Source: Gammaproteobacteria bacterium
GTDB taxonomy: Bacteria > Pseudomonadota > Gammaproteobacteria > CAJXQU01
Assembly (NCBI GenBank): GCA_026984775.1
Contig: JALSRM010000033.1
Location: forward strand, 1-58,094
DNA length: 58,094 nucleotides
Reading direction: 5' to 3'
The notes beneath the pieces are model-generated. The model ran no database searches and was not told the DNA's origin. It worked only from the letters and a program-made list of their open reading frames with translations. A program made the position numbers and the translations under genes. Below, piece by piece: positions 54,628 to 58,094 of this stretch; within the stretch, counting starts at the first letter, position 1, and the number at the start of each line of letters is the position of its first letter.

Positions 54628-55206
54628 ATGAACAGACGCTCGATCATCGCCTTGATCTTTTTTTTACCCTGGTCTGCAACAACGTTGGCCACCGAGGTAA
54701 AAGACAATGCCGTATCCGTATGTGAATGCTTGAAAATAAGTAGGCAGGATCCATTGATGGCCGCTTGCAAGGAGTTATCCGATAGACTCGAGGACTCCGA
54801 TTGGAGCACCGAAGCCAAGGCATGTAGAGAAAAAGAGATGCAAGAGCTGGCCACCCACATACAAAATTGTACTGAAATCGTCCAGGAGTTTATTCACCCC
54901 TGGACCGGTGAGAAGCTTTCGCGGAGTATAACCGGCATGGAAAATGGAACCTGCCATTACATCGTTGAGATGCCCCAGGGAGGCAAAATGGAATGTCGAT
55001 TTCCATCCGACAGGCTGGATGATATTGCGTACTATTTCAATAACAGCAGCCTTTTCGAAAAAGCACAAACCGAGATCTCGACAAGTGTTGTTGATGGAAA
55101 AACGGTTAATAAAACCCGTTTCTTCATTGACGGCAAGGAAATTGTAAACCCGATGCAGGAAAGCCTCGACAATGGCGAATGTATGACGTACATGCCAAAA
55201 ATGTAG
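54628..55206 (+). CDS. Secreted cysteine-rich protein of unknown function
   Basis: The 192-residue product has a Sec signal peptide (RRSIIALIFFLPWSATTLA, cleavage near residue 21). The mature part contains eight cysteines (about 32, 34, 47, 66, 81, 109, 123, 185), an even number consistent with disulfides in the periplasm. GAGGAG is well placed before the ATG. No family was recognised. It lies just outside the left boundary of the cassette array and on the opposite strand to the cassette genes. Confidence 0.78.
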   Translation: MNRRSIIALIFFLPWSATTLATEVKDNAVSVCECLKISRQDPLMAACKELSDRLEDSDWSTEAKACREKEMQELATHIQNCTEIVQEFIHPWTGEKLSRSITGMENGTCHYIVEMPQGGKMECRFPSDRLDDIAYYFNNSSLFEKAQTEISTSVVDGKTVNKTRFFIDGKEIVNPMQESLDNGECMTYMPKM

Positions 55207-55329
55207 ATTCTACGCTCTCATCAGAGGCAGGCAACAGGGGCGCGACTTTTTGCGGATGCAAAAATCGTGAACCTTTTGACTATCTACTGGATGTGCTTGT
55301 ATGTTGCTGGATGACTCATACCGTAATAT

Positions 55330-55401
55330 CTCTAACGCCTTGCTCACTAGAAAAATACGAGCACAGCGAGTGGTTTTTCCAGTGAAGCTATTTGTTAGGT
55401 G
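55330..55401 (-). other. attC site of the DUF2306 cassette
   Basis: On the minus strand the R'' core CACCTAAC (55394-55401) lies just after the DUF2306 stop, and the R' core GTTAGAG (55330-55336) ends the site. The R'' mirrors the GTTAGGTG at which this cassette begins. Between the cores, TCACTAGAAAAA and TTTTTCCAGTGA form an imperfect stem, giving the expected hairpin of an attC recombination site. It is the leftmost site seen. Confidence 0.75.
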
Positions 55402-55406
55402 ATTGC

Positions 55407-55793
55407 TTACGAAAATAGCCAACCATGTAATAGTCTACCTGGGGCAAAAGTAAAAGCACCAGCAATAAGAAGACCACCAACATAAAGCCCAATCATATTT
55501 CTACGATGTTTGTTTATATTGCCTTTTAATACAGCGAAATATGCCGCCGGAACAGAATATAAAACCAGAAAGCTAAACAGATGTATAAATCCAAAATGGC
55601 CCATAATAGAAGGACCAACTTCAGCCGACATAAATAAAGTAACCACTGCCGTGAACAACATTAAAAGCATATAGATTTTACCGAGTAATTTATGTATAGG
55701 CGTACCTTTTCTGTTTAGTAAAAGGTACGTTCCAATTAAAAATGCAGGAAAAATCGTACCCAAATGTAAATATGCGAGTTGTAAGTACACCAT
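55407..55793 (-). CDS. DUF2306-type small membrane protein (gene cassette)
   Basis: The 128-residue protein has four hydrophobic helices and the DUF2306-like layout. It has LQLAYLHLGTIFPAFLIGTYLLL, the conserved HKLLGKIYMLLM, HFGFIHLFSFLVL, and the C-terminal NINKHRRNMIGLYVGGLLIAG. Function of the family is unknown. The ATG is only about nine bases from the cassette junction, and the AGGTG of the attC core serves as its ribosome-binding site. The attC site follows the stop at once. Confidence 0.78.
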   Translation of the reverse strand: MVYLQLAYLHLGTIFPAFLIGTYLLLNRKGTPIHKLLGKIYMLLMLFTAVVTLFMSAEVGPSIMGHFGFIHLFSFLVLYSVPAAYFAVLKGNINKHRRNMIGLYVGGLLIAGAFTFAPGRLLHGWLFS

Positions 55794-55797
55794 TTTT

Positions 55798-55892
55798 CAC
55801 CTAACGGATGGTTCAGAGGCAGCGGCTGTGTAAATAAGCCCGTGCAGTTCGCGATCGGCGATGCTACTGCCTGCTGCAGACGGAATTAGCCC
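55798..55892 (-). other. attC site of the glycosyltransferase cassette
   Basis: On the minus strand the R'' core GGGCTAAT (55885-55892) is eight bases after the glycosyltransferase stop, and the R' core GTTAGGTG (55798-55805) ends the site. The R'' matches the cassette's start GTTAGCCC except that AAC is AAT, a degenerate core. The inner arms contain AGGCAG and CTGCCT. At 95 bases it is the longest of the five. Confidence 0.68.
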
Positions 55893-55899
55893 GTTTTGA

Positions 55900-57125
55900 T
55901 TAACCAAACTTTTGCTTCAGGAAGTTCGCCGAATTTTTCGCGCCATTCCAGGGCATGAAAAGTTTTTGAATTTCTTTTGCTTTCTGCCGGGCCGTAGCAT
56001 CACTCAGCAATTGCTCAATCGCGGCCAGGAGTGTCTTGCGAGATAACCGGTGTTTCCGAATACGAATGGCACAACCCAGCCGAACGATTGGGTCGATATT
56101 CGATTCTTGCTCAGGCTGCAAACCTATACCCACAAAAGGCGTGCCCGAAGCGCAGGCCGTTTGCACCGTTCCTTGCCCGCCATGAATAACGGCAATATCC
56201 GCCAAGGGATTGACTTTGTGAGCAGGAAGCCAATCATACACCCAGACATTCTCAGGGACTCTTACGCCCTGATTTTGAATATGCGCTTTGACCGGAGCGA
56301 TGACGAGGTAAGGGGTATCTTTAAAACTTTCGATGACTTTTTTGAGGATGTCTCGATTGGCAGAACTCCCCAACGCGCAATAAATGACAGGTCGGTCATG
56401 GGGCAGATTCTGCAATTCGGGAGGAATGTCGCCTTCAAGATGGGCGAAAATGGGCCCTACATAATGCCAGTTTTCCGGCAACTCTTTAACGCCCGTGATT
56501 TCAGGGATGTCGGTCACCAAATTGAAGTCGCCTTCATAGATATCCACCAACCTTTCGGGGGGACGAACCCCGAAATCCTTCGCGACTTTCTCAAATGGCT
56601 TTATCCAGAGTTTCGTATGCAGCAGCAAATAATTGGTGAGGCGATCCAGAATTTTTCTAGGGATAATCCGCAAAAATGGATAATCGAACGCGTCAGGGAA
56701 AGTGGCCAAACCGGCTTCGAGAAAAGGGCGTGTTAACGCGAAAGGCATCACATAAACCAATGGAATCTTGGCTGCCCGGGCTGAAATGGTCACGCTCAAG
56801 GTAAAGCCTATGACAATGGCAACAGGATTCAGTTCCTGATACAGGGCGATTTCACTCTCAACCCGTTCTCTTAATTCCGCTTCCGTAAAAGGGTCATCGA
56901 AACTTTCCATTCGGTCAACTTTCCACAGATGCTCTATTTTCTCTTGCGTTAACCACGGTGTCATCCGACGGAACTCAAAACCCGCCTCTTCAATCAAATG
57001 GGAGAAGACATCACGTATCCAAAGAAGACACAGCGAAATTCGTCTCTCACTTGTTTGGCTATTTCGATCATTCGCGTTGTTTCCGCGATGTTGATGGTTT
57101 CAGGAGCAAAAATTATCGTCTTCAT
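55900..57125 (-). pseudogene. UGT-like glycosyltransferase, frameshifted (gene cassette)
   Basis: The main frame (55900 to 56997) encodes 365 residues of a GT1/UDP-glycosyltransferase-like enzyme. It has a GT-B C-terminal domain with YCALGSSANRDIL, VYDWLPAHKV and the nucleotide-sugar-site HGGQGTVQTACASGTP. The N-terminus lies in another frame: from an ATG at 57125, MKTIIFAPETINIAE through CVFFGY is encoded. A single base is missing near 57013-57017, where TACGTGAT would read TACCGTGAT to give FFGYRDVFSHLIEEAG. This is either a real inactivating frameshift or an assembly error. At over 1.3 kb the cassette is large. Confidence 0.8.
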
Positions 57126-57151
57126 GTTCAATGATGCTCCATTAGACTCAT

Positions 57152-57219
57152 GGGCTAACGTTTACATAAGGAGCGTCCCAGAGAGCGATAGCGAACGACT
57201 TAATGTTATTGTTAGTTTC
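57152..57219 (-). other. attC site of the 93-residue membrane protein cassette
   Basis: On the minus strand the R'' core (AAACTAAC) overlaps the stop codon of the 93-residue ORF (57212-57214). The R' core GTTAGCCC ends at 57152. The arms are imperfect but complementary over much of their length. The cassette begins GTTAGGTTT, one base different from the complement of its own R''. Confidence 0.68.
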
Positions 57220-57493
57220 TTTTGTTTTCATTTATTTTGCCAATAACTTTTTTTGAGATTGAATCTAGTTTTTTAATGTTTTTATATTGCCGCACCACTC
57301 TCTGAACATTGTAGGTAACCATTAATGATATTAAAACAATAAACCATATGATTTTTTCTGTATAGATTCCTAATGATACAAAAATAATTGCTGGAATAAC
57401 CTCTATTGCTATACGGTTAGCTAGGCTTGGCAATGAGAGAGAAAGGACTTGATACTGTTTTAGAAGTTTTCGTTCTTCTTCAGATAATTCCAT
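57212..57493 (-). CDS. Small membrane protein of unknown function (gene cassette)
   Basis: The 93-residue protein has a charged N-terminus (ELSEEERKLLKQYQ) and a hydrophobic hairpin of two helices (about residues 27-65). A basic C-terminal tail follows (VRQYKNIKKLDSISKK). No known domain was recognised. GAGGAGG is about six bases before the ATG, which lies within 30 bases of the cassette junction. Its stop overlaps the attC R'' core. The AT-rich coding sequence differs from the core genome. Confidence 0.75.
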   Translation of the reverse strand: MELSEEERKLLKQYQVLSLSLPSLANRIAIEVIPAIIFVSLGIYTEKIIWFIVLISLMVTYNVQRVVRQYKNIKKLDSISKKVIGKINENKRN

Positions 57494-57511
57494 AAAGCCT
57501 CCTCTTTTGTA

Positions 57512-57572
57512 AACCTAACGATAAAGCTCAGCCGCCGCTTTCAGCGGTCGGCTGGGATGACTTGTTATAAGC
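57512..57572 (-). other. attC site of the zinc-binding membrane protein cassette
   Basis: On the minus strand the R'' core GCTTATAAC (57564-57572) follows the ORF stop by one base, and the R' core GTTAGGT ends at 57513. The arms AGCCGCCGCT and AGCGGTCGGCT pair with one extra base, matching the extrahelical base typical of attC sites. The R'' is the exact complement of the GTTATAAGC at which this cassette begins. It is the shortest site, about 61 bases. Confidence 0.8.
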
Positions 57573-57573
57573 A

Positions 57574-57948
57574 TTAACAATTTAATTTTAATTTCCTATT
57601 TTTAATGAGCACATATACACCAATAATAATGAAACCAAATGACATGATAAATGTAAATTCTTTTAATCTGCCTTTTGCCAAATAATCATATACCCCAATA
57701 CCACCAAATAAAGCCGCAAACAAGAAATAGACCATAACTCCTGATGTTATTAATGGTGCTTTTGTTCCTATGCTGTATATTTTTTTACTCCTATCCATTA
57801 TTTCATTTATTTCTTTGACATCATTTATGCATGTTTCTTTACATGCCAATCCTTCCCCAGTGTCATGGGCACATTCAACACACAAACCTTTGCAGCATGA
57901 TTTGCAAGAGCCAATTGCGTCTTGATCTATATGATTAAAACATTTCAT
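57574..57948 (-). CDS. B-box-like zinc-binding membrane protein (gene cassette)
   Basis: The 124-residue protein has an N-terminal Cys/His cluster (about C3, H6, C15, C18, C23, C26, H28, C36, C40) arranged like a B-box zinc finger. Two transmembrane helices follow (about 65-88 and 97-114) with a basic tail. Such small bacterial B-box membrane proteins are widespread but uncharacterised. GAAGGAAG lies eight bases before the ATG, within about 25 bases of the cassette junction. Confidence 0.75.
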   Translation of the reverse strand: MKCFNHIDQDAIGSCKSCCKGLCVECAHDTGEGLACKETCINDVKEINEIMDRSKKIYSIGTKAPLITSGVMVYFLFAALFGGIGVYDYLAKGRLKEFTFIMSFGFIIIGVYVLIKNRKLKLNC

Positions 57949-57963
57949 ATTATTCTTCCTTCT

Positions 57964-58046
57964 GCTTATAACGATTTACATCAGCGGCTGGCAGCCGCAA
58001 AGCGCAGCGGCGCGGTTGACAGTCCGCTGGATGTGATTGTTAGCAT
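57964..58046 (-). other. attC site of a cassette whose gene lies right of the window
   Basis: Cores at GTTAGCA (plus-strand view, 58039-58045) and GCTTATAAC (57964-57972) flank inner arms. ACATCAGCGG (plus view) pairs with CCGCTGGATGT with one unpaired base, again the extrahelical base of attC. The site ends the cassette that starts beyond 58094. The remaining 48 bases to the edge hold nothing I can assign. Confidence 0.72.
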
Positions 58047-58094
58047 TATTTATTTCTGACCAACCTCTCAAGCAAGATATCCTCGATATTTCTC

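Larger units (their letters stand above)
55336..58046 (-). mobile_element. Integron gene-cassette array (right end open)
   Basis: At least four cassettes are arranged head to tail in minus-strand orientation. Cassette lengths (cut at G^TT) by counting are 453, 360, 1354 and 469 bases, from right to left. Each has one promoterless ORF followed by an attC-like site of 61-95 bases. In each case the first bases after the incoming GTT complement, fully or nearly so, the R'' core of the cassette's own attC, as circularisation requires. A fifth attC at the right belongs to a cassette outside the window. No integrase or attI is visible. The array could be part of a chromosomal integron or an integrase-less cluster of attC sites. 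Confidence 0.8.

Noticed and set aside
55207-55329. A further cassette left of the last attC
   Set aside because: The bases after the R' core give only an 11-codon frame and no second attC, so I treat 55330 as the array end.
55210-55422. Minus-strand ORF of 70 residues across the leftmost attC
   Set aside because: It runs through the attC hairpin and has no family or start signal.
56050-56736. Plus-strand ORF of 228 residues
   Set aside because: It is antisense to the glycosyltransferase, whose motifs are clear on the minus strand.
56998-57246. Plus-strand ORF of 82 residues
   Set aside because: It overlaps the displaced N-terminal part of the glycosyltransferase and an attC site.

Overview
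This window looks like chromosomal DNA from a gammaproteobacterium, most likely an environmental or marine one with autotrophic or sulfur-oxidiser-like central metabolism. The main reason is the conserved gene order mrcA / pilMNOPQ / aroK / aroB / dgt / damX-like / gltB / gltD / hemE, which is typical of Gammaproteobacteria. Also present are a tkt-gap-pgk-pyk-fba cluster of the kind found in autotrophs and methylotrophs, and an mtdB-type methylene-tetrahydromethanopterin dehydrogenase. No rRNA, tRNA or CRISPR array was seen. The species cannot be named from the sequence alone.

Layout. (1) 1-12.0 kb, minus strand: an MSHA-like pilus or pseudopilus biogenesis operon. In transcription order it has an NtrC-type sigma-54 response regulator, an ExeA/MshM-like ATPase, an MshL-like secretin, an MshN-like TPR protein, an MshE-like ATPase, an MshG/GspF-like platform protein, a PilM/PilN-like fusion, a PilO/MshJ-like protein and a GspB/MshK-like protein cut by the window edge. 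A sigma-54-like promoter sits upstream of the secretin gene. (2) 12.06-15.5 kb, minus: metK-ahcY-metF, the activated methyl cycle. (3) 15.6-23.3 kb, plus: a thioredoxin-like protein, then tkt, gap, pgk, pyk and fba, ending in a perfect bidirectional terminator. (4) 23.4-26.8 kb, minus: purC, ackA, a doubtful small ORF and mtdB. (5) 26.9-35.2 kb: a YrfG-like nucleotidase (plus), then on the minus strand mrcA, a conserved hypothetical gene, priA, a SPOR-domain gene, thiS, thiG and trmB. (6) 35.5-53.3 kb, plus: pilMNOPQ (the canonical type IV pilus alignment complex and secretin), aroKB, dgt, a damX-like gene, gltBD, hemE and a DUF368 lipid-carrier transporter gene.

(7) 53.2-58.1 kb is accessory DNA. 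It starts with a nucleotidyltransferase / ribbon-helix-helix pair that resembles a toxin-antitoxin module, followed by a rhodanese gene and a secreted eight-cysteine protein of unknown function. From 55.33 kb to the right edge lies what I read as an integron gene-cassette array. Four minus-strand ORFs are each followed by an attC-like site. The first bases of each cassette mirror the R'' core of that cassette's own attC, as expected for excisable circular cassettes. The cassettes carry a DUF2306 membrane protein, a frameshifted UGT-like glycosyltransferase, a 93-residue membrane protein and a B-box-like zinc-binding membrane protein. An integrase, if there is one, would lie beyond the right end.

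The two pilus systems share architecture (PilM/N/O/P-like proteins, a secretin, ExeA-like ATPases) but are clearly separate loci. The least expected elements are the cassette array, the mtdB-ackA-purC association and the nucleotidyltransferase/RHH pair.
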